DNA from: an uncultured Verrucomicrobia subdivision 3 bacterium
Lineage (GTDB): Bacteria; Verrucomicrobiota; Verrucomicrobiia; Limisphaerales; UBA11358
Direction of reading: 5' to 3'
Assembly (NCBI GenBank): GCA_903895255.1
Contig: CAITTG010000010.1
Location: forward strand, 1-64,000
Length of the DNA stretch: 64,000 bases
The notes beneath the pieces are model-generated. The model was given only the letters and a program-made list of their open reading frames with translations. It was not told where the DNA came from and did no database searches. The first letter of the stretch is position 1, and the number at the start of each line of letters is the position of its first letter. The position numbers and the translations under genes were made by a program. This document shows, piece by piece, positions 57,367 to 64,000 of the stretch.

Positions 57367-59031
57367 ATGAAATTTGCCGCCATCACACGCTTGGAACGCA
57401 ATGTTCACCGCGCCGGGGAAATCGTCGGGGTGCTGGCCAAGTATGGGCTGGCGGACTGGATCAAAGGTCTGCATTACGCGTGGATCCAAGAACGCCTCAA
57501 GAGTTTCGACGGCCAAAACATTCCGGACTTGCGGGTGGAGGAGCGTGTCCGGCTGGCATTCACTGAACTGGGCACGACCTTTATCAAGCTGGGACAATTG
57601 CTCAGCACGCGGCCGGATTTGGCGGGAGTGGAGCTGGCCCGGGAGCTGGCCCGCCTGCAAACCGCGGCCCCGGCGGATCCACCGGAAACGGTCCGCGCCA
57701 CGGTGGAGGCGGAGTTTGGCCGGCCTCTAGGCGAGTTGTTTGCCGAGTTCGACCTGTTGCCGCTGGCCTCGGCCTCGATTGCCCAAGTGCATGTGGCCCG
57801 CCTGCTCACGGGCGAGGAAGTGGTGGTTAAAGTGCAGCACGCCGGCATTGAGAGCAAAATCCTGGCCGATCTGGACATTCTGGCAAGTGTGGCCGAATTG
57901 CTGGAAGTGCCCGAGTCGCGCTTGCGGCTCTATCAACCGGTGGCGGTGGTGCGGCAGTTTCGCCGCACCCTGCTGCGCGAACTGGATTTCACGTTTGAGC
58001 GCGGTCATCTGGAGGAGTTTGCCGGACATTTCGCCGAGGACGACCATGTCCATTTTCCAGTGGCGGTCGCCAAACTGTCCACGCGCCGGGTGCTGACGAT
58101 GGAACGGCTCGACGGCATCCTGGGCAATGACGCGGTGGGGCTGGCCGGCTCGGGGGTGGACCTGAATGAATTCGCGCGGCGCGGCGCGACCATGTACCTG
58201 CAGATGATCTTTCGCGATGCGTTTTATCACGCCGATCCGCATCCGGGCAATCTGATGCTCCTGCCGGGCGGGGTGGTGGGGGTGCTGGATTGCGGCATGG
58301 TGGGGCGGCTGGATGCGGAGCTGGCGGAGGGGGTGGATGACATGCTGATGGCAGTGGTGACGCGCAACTCGACGGACCTGGCGGAAACCCTGCTGCGCCT
58401 GGGTTCCGTGCCGCCCGGCACGCACCGCGAGGAATTGCGCGCGGACCTCACGGATTTCGTGGCAGATTACGCGGGCCAGTCCCTGCAGCACCTGGACCTG
58501 AGCGGCGCGCTGAACAGTTTGTTTGAAATTATCCGGCGCCATAACATCACCCTGCCACCGCCGCTCTCACTGCTGCTGCGCACGCTGGTGGAACTGGAGG
58601 GGACGGCCCGGCGGTTGAGCCCGGAGTTCAGCCTGGCGGAGGTGTTCCAGCCGTTTTACCTGACGATGGTCAAGCAGCGGTATTCGCCCCGGCGCGTTCT
58701 GGGCCGGCTCCAGCATGCGTATCACGACTGGGAACGGCTGGCCACCACCCTGCCGCGCGATCTGGGTGAGGTGCTGAAATGCGTGCGCGAAGGCACCTTC
58801 GCGGTGAAACTGGATGTCCGGCACATGGACCCGGTGATCAACCGGCTGGTGCTGGGGGTGGTGACGGCGGCGCTATTTCTGGGGTCGTCGCTATTGTGGA
58901 GCATGAAAGCGCCGCCGCTCGTTGATGGGGTTTCGGTATTTGGCTTTGCGGGCTTTTTGGTGGCGGCGTGGCTGGGCTGGCGGCTGCTGCGGGCGATTAA
59001 GAAATCGGGGGATATTAATTCCAAAAAGTAA
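57367..59031 (+). CDS. UbiB/ABC1 (AarF)-family atypical kinase
   Basis: 554 residues from ATG 57367. ABC1 hallmarks: TFIKLGQLLSTRPDL (KxGQ motif, about 72-86), Ala-rich nucleotide loop LASASIAQVHVA, EVVVKVQHAGIE (Lys), LRELDFTFERGHLEEF, FYHADPHPGNLM (catalytic loop) and VLDCGMVGRLD (DFG equivalent). Two C-terminal membrane segments (about 500-545). The family supports ubiquinone or other isoprenoid quinone synthesis or lipid handling through ATPase activity. It converges with dedA. Confidence 0.9.
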   Translation: MKFAAITRLERNVHRAGEIVGVLAKYGLADWIKGLHYAWIQERLKSFDGQNIPDLRVEERVRLAFTELGTTFIKLGQLLSTRPDLAGVELARELARLQTAAPADPPETVRATVEAEFGRPLGELFAEFDLLPLASASIAQVHVARLLTGEEVVVKVQHAGIESKILADLDILASVAELLEVPESRLRLYQPVAVVRQFRRTLLRELDFTFERGHLEEFAGHFAEDDHVHFPVAVAKLSTRRVLTMERLDGILGNDAVGLAGSGVDLNEFARRGATMYLQMIFRDAFYHADPHPGNLMLLPGGVVGVLDCGMVGRLDAELAEGVDDMLMAVVTRNSTDLAETLLRLGSVPPGTHREELRADLTDFVADYAGQSLQHLDLSGALNSLFEIIRRHNITLPPPLSLLLRTLVELEGTARRLSPEFSLAEVFQPFYLTMVKQRYSPRRVLGRLQHAYHDWERLATTLPRDLGEVLKCVREGTFAVKLDVRHMDPVINRLVLGVVTAALFLGSSLLWSMKAPPLVDGVSVFGFAGFLVAAWLGWRLLRAIKKSGDINSKK

Positions 59032-59032
59032 C

Positions 59033-59683
59033 TTATTTCGCTTTGCCCTTCATCTGCCGGTGAACAAAGAAGTAATAGAGCAGGCCCACACCGGCAAGGA
59101 AGGCGACGAGGATGAGGGTGACCATATGCATCTCGCCTTTGTTGATGTGCTCGCCCACGCTGACGCCCAGCCAGCACAGCACGGACGACCAAATCGCCGA
59201 ACCCAGCAGGGTGTAAATCGAGTAGCGCCAGAAACACATGCGCACGATGCCGGCGGGGATGCCGATGAGGTGGCGCACCACCGGCAGTAGCCGGGCGGCG
59301 AAAATACCAAAGGAGCCATAACTATCCGCCCAGCGCTCGGCGCCTTCGACCTTCTGTCGGGGAATCAGCATATAGCCGCCGAAATTCAAAATGAGCGGGC
59401 GGCCCGCTAGGCGCGAAACCCAATACATGACGCTGGCGCCAACCCAGGAGCCAAGGGTGCTGGCGAGGACCAGGGCGATGAGCGCGGGCCAGCCGGTCAA
59501 CTGATGGCTGAGCAGGGGCAGGCCGGTGGTCCAGGCGAGATGAGCGGCGGGCGGGATAATCACCTCGCTCGGCAGCGGCACGACGGAACTTTCAATGGCC
59601 ATCAACAGGGCGACGAGCGGAAAGCCGCCATTTTGCAACGTGGCGGCGTACCAATCCATCAGGGGCTGGAGTAATTCTTTCAT
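59033..59683 (-). CDS. DedA-family membrane protein
   Basis: 216 residues. DedA pattern: ALLMAIESSVVPLPSEVIIPPA, LGSWVGASVMYWVSRLAGRPLI and the conserved FAARLLPVVRHLIGIPAGIVRM (with the Arg-containing F-RF-P-xR helix), then terminal membrane segments. DedA proteins act as lipid (undecaprenyl-phosphate or phospholipid) flippases or affect proton motive force. Its stop codon lies one base from the ubiB-like stop. Confidence 0.9.
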   Translation of the reverse strand: MKELLQPLMDWYAATLQNGGFPLVALLMAIESSVVPLPSEVIIPPAAHLAWTTGLPLLSHQLTGWPALIALVLASTLGSWVGASVMYWVSRLAGRPLILNFGGYMLIPRQKVEGAERWADSYGSFGIFAARLLPVVRHLIGIPAGIVRMCFWRYSIYTLLGSAIWSSVLCWLGVSVGEHINKGEMHMVTLILVAFLAGVGLLYYFFVHRQMKGKAK

Positions 59684-59819
59684 TTGGCGGGGATGTTTAT
59701 AACCGAAATCGGCCGGGGGGCGAGTAATAAAAGCGGCGGCGACGGGCCTTCGCCCATGGTTTTTTACGTTCCCGCACCCGCCAACGCCCGCGCCCAGCCC
59801 GTTCGCCGAAAATAAACCG

Positions 59820-59847
59820 TTGACATTGTGGCCGGAAGGAGCATAAT
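59820..59847 (+). promoter_or_regulatory. Promoter candidate of yezD-cysK
   Basis: TTGACA (59820-59825), 16-nt spacer and CATAAT (59842-59847; ATAATA one base on gives 17). It predicts a leader of about 155 nt before yezD. A small palindrome, CGAC-N7-GTCG, follows at 59851-59865. Confidence 0.5.
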
Positions 59848-59898
59848 AACGACATAATAAGTCGCGTATGTGATGAAGTTGGCAGGAAAAGCCACTGC

Positions 59899-59928
59899 GG
59901 GACCGGAATTTTGAGAAATTCCCGTTCC
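59899..59928 (+). other. Hairpin in the yezD leader
   Basis: GGAATTT (59905-59911) and AAATTCC (59916-59922) pair around TGAG, with outer pairs extending the stem past a bulge. No T run follows directly, so a structured leader or attenuator part is more likely than a terminator. The rest of 59684-60009 holds no gene I recognise. Confidence 0.45.
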
Positions 59929-60009
59929 TGTTGAACCATCACATTTTTATTTAGATTTAAAGACTACCTTTAAAGTCGTGATTTGAAACCATTGAACCTT
60001 TGGAAAAAA

Positions 60010-60210
60010 ATGAGTGAGCCATCGATCAAGAACGGGACCCAGGAAGTGGCCAATGCCAACTGGCTGGAAATTGTCCGCGAACAGGTCGCCTCGTTGAAAT
60101 ACGGGGTGGTGGAGATCGTGGTGCACGATTCGCAGGTGACCCAAATCGAGAAGACCGAGCGGTTGCGGCTGGACAAGCCGGCGGTCCGCGCTGGTGCCCG
60201 GGTGGCCTGA
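60010..60210 (+). CDS. yezD: YezD-like small protein (DUF2292)
   Basis: 66 residues from ATG 60010. It matches the DUF2292 family: WLEIVREQVASLKYGVVEIVVHDSQVTQIEKTERLRL. In Bacillus and others yezD is found with cysteine/sulfate assimilation genes, and here it precedes cysK on the same strand. Molecular function unknown. The tail after residue 55 is Arg/Ala-rich. Confidence 0.85.
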   Translation: MSEPSIKNGTQEVANANWLEIVREQVASLKYGVVEIVVHDSQVTQIEKTERLRLDKPAVRAGARVA

Positions 60211-60290
60211 GCCGAAGACGGGGAAGCAGATCATGCGGCACAAGCTTTTAGAATTAGTGGTGGTGGCGTGGGGAGATACGCTGAAGAAAC

Positions 60291-60366
60291 CTGCTGGTGG
60301 CGGGGCAAAGGCACCCTTGTTGGAGGCGCGGTGGAACGCCCGGGTGCCTTTGTCCGCCATCAGCAG
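60291..60366 (+). ncRNA. Long hairpin between yezD and cysK
   Basis: The 26-nt left arm (60291-60316) and 25-nt right arm (60342-60366) are complementary apart from about three positions; the innermost 10 bp, AAAGGCACCC/GGGTGCCTTT, are perfect. The 25-nt loop holds a small GGCG/CGCC stem. It ends 61 nt before cysK. No T run follows, so a processing, stability or anti-terminator role is likelier than termination. Confidence 0.55.
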
Positions 60367-60427
60367 TGGCACCGCCGCGCGGCCGCTTTCACTCGTTCCT
60401 TAAACAACCACAAACCGATAGACAACT

Positions 60428-61408
60428 ATGGCGCGCATTTATAACGACATCACGGAAACCATCGGCAACACCCCGCTGGTGCGGTTGAACCGCACGGCGA
60501 AAAAGCACGGGGCGTTCGCCGAAGTGCTGCTCAAGCTGGAATTTTTCAATCCGCTCTCGAGTGTGAAGGACCGCATCGGAGTGGCGATGATTGATGATGC
60601 GCTGAAATCCGGCGCGATCACCCTGAACACGATTTTGATTGAGCCCACGAGCGGCAACACGGGCATTGCGCTGGCGTTTGTGGCGGCGGCCCGCGGGCTA
60701 AAGCTGATTTTGACGATGCCGGAGACGATGAGCACGGAGCGGCGCAAGCTGTTGAAAATCCTGGGCGCCAAACTGGTGCTCACCGAGGGACCCAAAGGCA
60801 TGAAGGGGGCGATTGCGAAGGCCGAGGAATTGCACCAGCAAATCCCGAACAGCGTGGTGCTGCAGCAATTTGCCAATCCGTCCAACCCGGAGATTCACCG
60901 CCGTACAACGGCCCAAGAGATCTGGCGGGACACGGATGGCAAGGTGGATTTCGTCGTGGCCGGGGTCGGCACGGGCGGCACGATCACCGGTGTGGCCGAG
61001 GCGCTTAAAAAGCTGAAGTCGGGCTTCAAAGCCATCGCGGTGGAACCGGCGAAATCGCCGGTCATCTCCGGTGGCCAGCCGGGGCCGCACAAATTGCAGG
61101 GCATCGGTGCCGGGTTCATCCCGGTGAACCTCAACACCAAGATCGTGGATGAAGTCATTCAGGTGAGCGAGGACGATTCCGGGCCGGTTTCCAAGGAAGT
61201 CAATCAACTGGATGGCATACCGGTGGGCATTTCGAGCGGTGCCATCATCTGGGCGGCGCTGCAACTGGCCAAACGGCCGGAAAACGCTGGAAAACAAATT
61301 GTGGCCGTGGTGCCCTCCTCCTCGGAGCGTTATCTCTCCACCTGGCTGTTTGCGGACATTAACACGGATGGGGATGACATCAGCCAACTGACGACCACCG
61401 CCGCCTGA
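60428..61408 (+). CDS. cysK: Cysteine synthase (O-acetylserine sulfhydrylase)
   Basis: 326 residues. PLP Lys47 is in LSSVKDRIG, the substrate loop [13 protein letters not shown], the phosphate-binding [15 protein letters not shown] and the C-terminal [17 protein letters not shown] (Ser to PLP nitrogen). QGIGAGFIP is the family signature. It joins sulfide to O-acetylserine to give cysteine. The tail beyond [15 protein letters not shown] is about 15 residues longer than in E. coli CysK. It is likely co-transcribed with yezD. Confidence 0.95.
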   Translation: MARIYNDITETIGNTPLVRLNRTAKKHGAFAEVLLKLEFFNPLSSVKDRIGVAMIDDALKSGAITLNTILIEPTSGNTGIALAFVAAARGLKLILTMPETMSTERRKLLKILGAKLVLTEGPKGMKGAIAKAEELHQQIPNSVVLQQFANPSNPEIHRRTTAQEIWRDTDGKVDFVVAGVGTGGTITGVAEALKKLKSGFKAIAVEPAKSPVISGGQPGPHKLQGIGAGFIPVNLNTKIVDEVIQVSEDDSGPVSKEVNQLDGIPVGISSGAIIWAALQLAKRPENAGKQIVAVVPSSSERYLSTWLFADINTDGDDISQLTTTAA

Positions 61409-61636
61409 ACACTAATTTAAGGCCCACCCCGACCAAGGGGAGGCATAACCTTGAAAACAAACTGTCCAACATTAAACCACAGGGACACTGACCGGACCAC
61501 CGGAGGGACTTCCTGGAACGCCGATCCTCAAGCGAAACCGCTGCCGCCGGGCCAGCCCGGGCAGACGCCACGTTTCGCGCACTGAGGGGCGGGTTCCGCA
61601 ACCCGGCAATAACAACCAACTTAATAACATCATTCC

Positions 61637-62725
61637 ATGAAAATCTCCCTGTTTAAAACTTTGATTCTGACCGGCACGGTGCTGGCCGGATTATCCCTCA
61701 CCCCCGGCCTGCGAGCCAACACCGAAGTGGTGGTTGCCGGCGGCAACGCCAGCTCGGCCATTTTGTATGACCGCGCGACCAACGTGCTGAACGGCGGCCC
61801 GATCACGGCCTATGGGCTGAGTTCCTCCGTGGTGCGCTCGTATCAGGGCACCATCTCGGGCCAGTCCGGCCTGGGCACGGTGACGATCGATTATGTGCTC
61901 AACGGGGCAGTCGGTGCCCTGCAGGACATCGAGGCGGGCAATCCCCAGACCACGGCCTCCGGCAACAACACCCTGCCGCCCACGCTGGTGGATTCCAGCA
62001 CGACCCCGGGCGCGGTGGCCCTGGATCCCTCGGTGCTGACGGCCCTGCCAGTGTATGTGGTGCCGTACGTGTTCTTCCGCAATGCCGGCGCGGGTTCGGG
62101 TGATTCCGTGGGGATCACCAACCTCACCGCGCGGCAGGCGGCGTATTTGGAAGGCGCCACCGTGCCGGCCAGCTTCTTTGGCGGCGCGGGCACGAATCCG
62201 GTGTATTTCATCGGCCGCAACAACCAGTCGGCCGTGCGCACGGAAACCGATTTGAACATCGGTTTCACGGGCACCCTCCACACCTATTATACCAATTCCT
62301 CCAGCGGCAACGTGCCGATCCTGGACACCACCAGCGTGGATGCCAACGGCAACCCCGATCCCGGCCTGACCTCGGGCAGCGTACTGTATAACACCGTTTT
62401 AGTGGTCTCCAATTCCATCGGCAACGCGGCCGTGAAAGACGCCAAGTCCGCCGGGGTGCTCCGCCTGACCTATGAAGGCGTGCCGTACTCCTACTCGAAC
62501 GTGGTCACGGGCAGCTATCCGCTCTGGTACTATGAGAGCTATTACTACAAGAACACGGGTTCCGGCCAGCCGACGGCAGCCCAGCAAACCGTGATCAACC
62601 TGCTCTACCAATCGGTGACTAACTCGGCGTACACCGTCAGCCCCCTGTACACGAACAATTACATCCCCGAACCCGCCCTGATTGTGAAGCGCGGGTTTGA
62701 CGGCGGGCCGATCACCCTCAAGTAA
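61637..62725 (+). CDS. Secreted protein, substrate-binding-protein-like, function unknown
   Basis: 362 residues with a Sec signal (ILTGTVLAGLSLTPGLRA). Short beta segments alternate with Gly/Ser/Thr/Asn-rich loops. VPYVFFRNAGAG, TNLTARQAAYLEG and YFIGRNNQSAVRTETDLNIGF recall PstS-like periplasmic phosphate-binding proteins (the GR-x-x-x-S-x-R-T stretch), but overall similarity is weak. The gene is followed 28 nt later by another secreted protein gene. No membrane anchor or sorting signal is seen at the C-terminus. Confidence 0.65.
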   Translation: MKISLFKTLILTGTVLAGLSLTPGLRANTEVVVAGGNASSAILYDRATNVLNGGPITAYGLSSSVVRSYQGTISGQSGLGTVTIDYVLNGAVGALQDIEAGNPQTTASGNNTLPPTLVDSSTTPGAVALDPSVLTALPVYVVPYVFFRNAGAGSGDSVGITNLTARQAAYLEGATVPASFFGGAGTNPVYFIGRNNQSAVRTETDLNIGFTGTLHTYYTNSSSGNVPILDTTSVDANGNPDPGLTSGSVLYNTVLVVSNSIGNAAVKDAKSAGVLRLTYEGVPYSYSNVVTGSYPLWYYESYYYKNTGSGQPTAAQQTVINLLYQSVTNSAYTVSPLYTNNYIPEPALIVKRGFDGGPITLK

Positions 62726-62753
62726 ACCGGTTCATCCCGAACGCTATTGAACC

Positions 62754-63653
62754 ATGAATAAATTAATACCCTTAACCGTCGCCGCGCTGGCCCTGCTGGC
62801 CGCGCCGGTGGCGCAGGCGTGGACGTACAAGGACGGGGATGTGCTGCTGTTGTTTCGCAACGTCAGCAATCCCAACAACGACGTGGAATATGACCTTGGC
62901 AGCGTGAACCAGTTTCTGGGCCAGACCAATGGCTACACCACCACGATCACCAACTGGAACCCGGCGATCGTGCAGGGGGTTTACGGCACGGACCTGACCG
63001 GCACGAGTGTGGCCCTGCTGGCGGTTACCAGCCTGACGAACGCCACGCTGACGGCCTATGTCAGCGGCCTGGAACCGAACACCACGGCTTACGGCGACAG
63101 CCAGTCAGACTGGACGTATAATTACTACAGCACGATTGACGCCATCGGCATCCGGCCGCTGACCTATTCCGTGCCCACGGCCAGCACGAATGCTTATTCC
63201 ATCAATCCCTCGGGCAAGTACAAAGTCACCTCGTACGAATACATCGCCTCGAGCGGGACATACAACGGCGTTTCGCAACTGGGCGGCGGGGTGCCGTTCA
63301 TTGTGGAACAGGTGATTCCGGGAAAACTGGATTTCTGGGCCGTGCAGCCGCTGGGCGGCGCCACGCCGGACCATCTGGTGGGAAGTTTTAGTCTCGCCGC
63401 AAATGGCACCCTGACCTTCACCGCCGGCCCGTATCCGGCGAACGTCACGGGCATCGCCCGCGCCGGCACCGTGGACACGGTGAGTTACGGCTCCATCGTG
63501 GGAACCAAATATCAACTCACGAAGAGTCCGCAACTGGGGACGGGCGCCACATGGACAGCCGTGGGCGGAATCTTGACGGGCAACGGAGCCGCGCAAACCC
63601 TCACGGACACCAACACCGCCGCCACGGGCTTTTACCGGGTGAGCGCCCAATAA
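62754..63653 (+). CDS. Secreted beta-rich protein, function unknown
   Basis: 299 residues, signal peptide ending AAPVAQA. The mature start WTYKDGDVLLLFRNVSNPNNDVEYDLGSVNQFL is like that of verrucomicrobial/planctomycetal exported proteins of the PEP-CTERM type, yet no PEP-CTERM anchor is present. The C-terminus (YQLTKSPQLGTGATWTAVGG, TDTNTAATGFYRVSAQ) is a common verrucomicrobial exported-protein ending. A strong terminator follows. Confidence 0.7.
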   Translation: MNKLIPLTVAALALLAAPVAQAWTYKDGDVLLLFRNVSNPNNDVEYDLGSVNQFLGQTNGYTTTITNWNPAIVQGVYGTDLTGTSVALLAVTSLTNATLTAYVSGLEPNTTAYGDSQSDWTYNYYSTIDAIGIRPLTYSVPTASTNAYSINPSGKYKVTSYEYIASSGTYNGVSQLGGGVPFIVEQVIPGKLDFWAVQPLGGATPDHLVGSFSLAANGTLTFTAGPYPANVTGIARAGTVDTVSYGSIVGTKYQLTKSPQLGTGATWTAVGGILTGNGAAQTLTDTNTAATGFYRVSAQ

Positions 63654-63677
63654 TAGAGCGAAGCAACGACCGACATC

Positions 63678-63717
63678 GACCGGCCGGGTCTGCGTGCCCG
63701 GCCGGTCACCTTGTTTT
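63678..63717 (+). terminator. Rho-independent terminator after the secreted-protein pair
   Basis: GACCGGCCGGG (63678-63688) pairs with CCCGGCCGGTC (63697-63707) over 11 bp and is followed by ACCTTGTTTTT. Confidence 0.93.
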
Positions 63718-63750
63718 TAATTTGATTCGTCGAGAGGACCACCACAGCGA

Positions 63751-64000
63751 ATGAAATATTGGATAGTTTTATTAATCAGCCTGCTCCTGGCGGATCTCTG
63801 CCCGGCGGCCACGAGCACGAACGCGCCCGCGCGCACCGCAGGCCGGACGTTTGCGGTGAAGGGCTACCTGGTGACGGGCAACACCCTGCTGCCGCCGGAA
63901 AAGATTGGCAATCTATTGAAACATTACACCGGCCCGGCGGTGGACCTGAAAACCCTGACCGAGGGGCTGGGCGCGTTGCAGTTGCTGTACCGACACCTGG
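63751..64000 (+). CDS. ShlB/FhaC-type outer-membrane transporter, 5' part (cut by window end)
   Basis: 83 codons are visible. A signal peptide (MKYWIVLLISLLLADLCPAA) is followed by FAVKGYLVTGNTLLPPEKIGNLLKHYTGPAVDLKTLTEGLGALQLLYR, the beginning of a POTRA_2 domain as in two-partner secretion transporters (ShlB, FhaC, HecB). The rest, including the 16-strand barrel, lies outside the window. It follows the terminator and has its own upstream region. The secreted proteins just before it could be substrates, but none shows a TPS domain. Confidence 0.75.
   Translation, partial: MKYWIVLLISLLLADLCPAATSTNAPARTAGRTFAVKGYLVTGNTLLPPEKIGNLLKHYTGPAVDLKTLTEGLGALQLLYRHL

Overview
The window is high-GC bacterial chromosome. 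It looks like a member of Verrucomicrobiota, perhaps near Pedosphaera/Limisphaerales. This is an inference from overall protein character, the many secreted and lipid-anchored proteins, the sulfatase, the GH35 enzyme, the type II secretion cluster and several families of short-period dispersed intergenic repeats. No rRNA or other phylogenetic marker RNA is present to prove it. There is one tRNA gene, tRNA-Arg(CCG). No CRISPR array, prophage or insertion sequence was seen.

Layout. 0-7.5 kb: nusB, a deletion relic, a PHP phosphoesterase, ftsY, a RelB/RelE-type toxin-antitoxin pair, ribD-ribE, a tRNA-modification-type methyltransferase and a split ThrE exporter. 7.5-12.3 kb (minus strand): a membrane-bound FixL-like histidine kinase, tRNA-Arg (plus strand) and a secreted GH35 beta-galactosidase. 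12.7-27 kb: two FixJ-type response regulators followed by an envelope cluster of six lipoproteins, two giant paralogous secreted proteins with YNPYTG repeats, a large sulfatase and two small membrane proteins. Four copies of an inverted repeat, TTGGAC-N4-GTCCAA, occur only here and sit in front of the transcription units, so this reads as one regulon. 27-30 kb: ffh, a low-GC orphan gene and a higBA toxin-antitoxin module bracketed by direct repeats. 30-36 kb: emrAB efflux (minus strand, with a TetR-like operator), then the conserved rpmH-rnpA-yidD-yidC-jag block.

36-43 kb: a sugar-acid locus. It has an MFS transporter carrying a DUF805-like domain in its central loop, an SDR dehydrogenase, a LarA-family nickel-pincer racemase/epimerase homologue, a phosphodiester glycosidase and LarE, which makes the nickel-pincer cofactor. 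The GH35 gene and the larA homologue share a homologous upstream element: a 13-nt palindrome about 90 nt before the start codon, an 8-nt tandem array and a distal GC hairpin. 43-47 kb: gspF-H-I-J-K of a type II secretion system. 47-57 kb (mostly minus strand): argJ, a ClC channel operon with a possible 20-residue peptide, argC with a methyltransferase, a VOC-protein relic, proB and uvrC. 57-64 kb: a UbiB-like kinase, DedA, yezD-cysK (sulfur assimilation) separated by a long RNA hairpin, two secreted proteins and the start of a POTRA/ShlB-type outer-membrane transporter cut by the window end.

Most assigned functions rest on family motifs read by eye. Nothing was searched or folded by computer.
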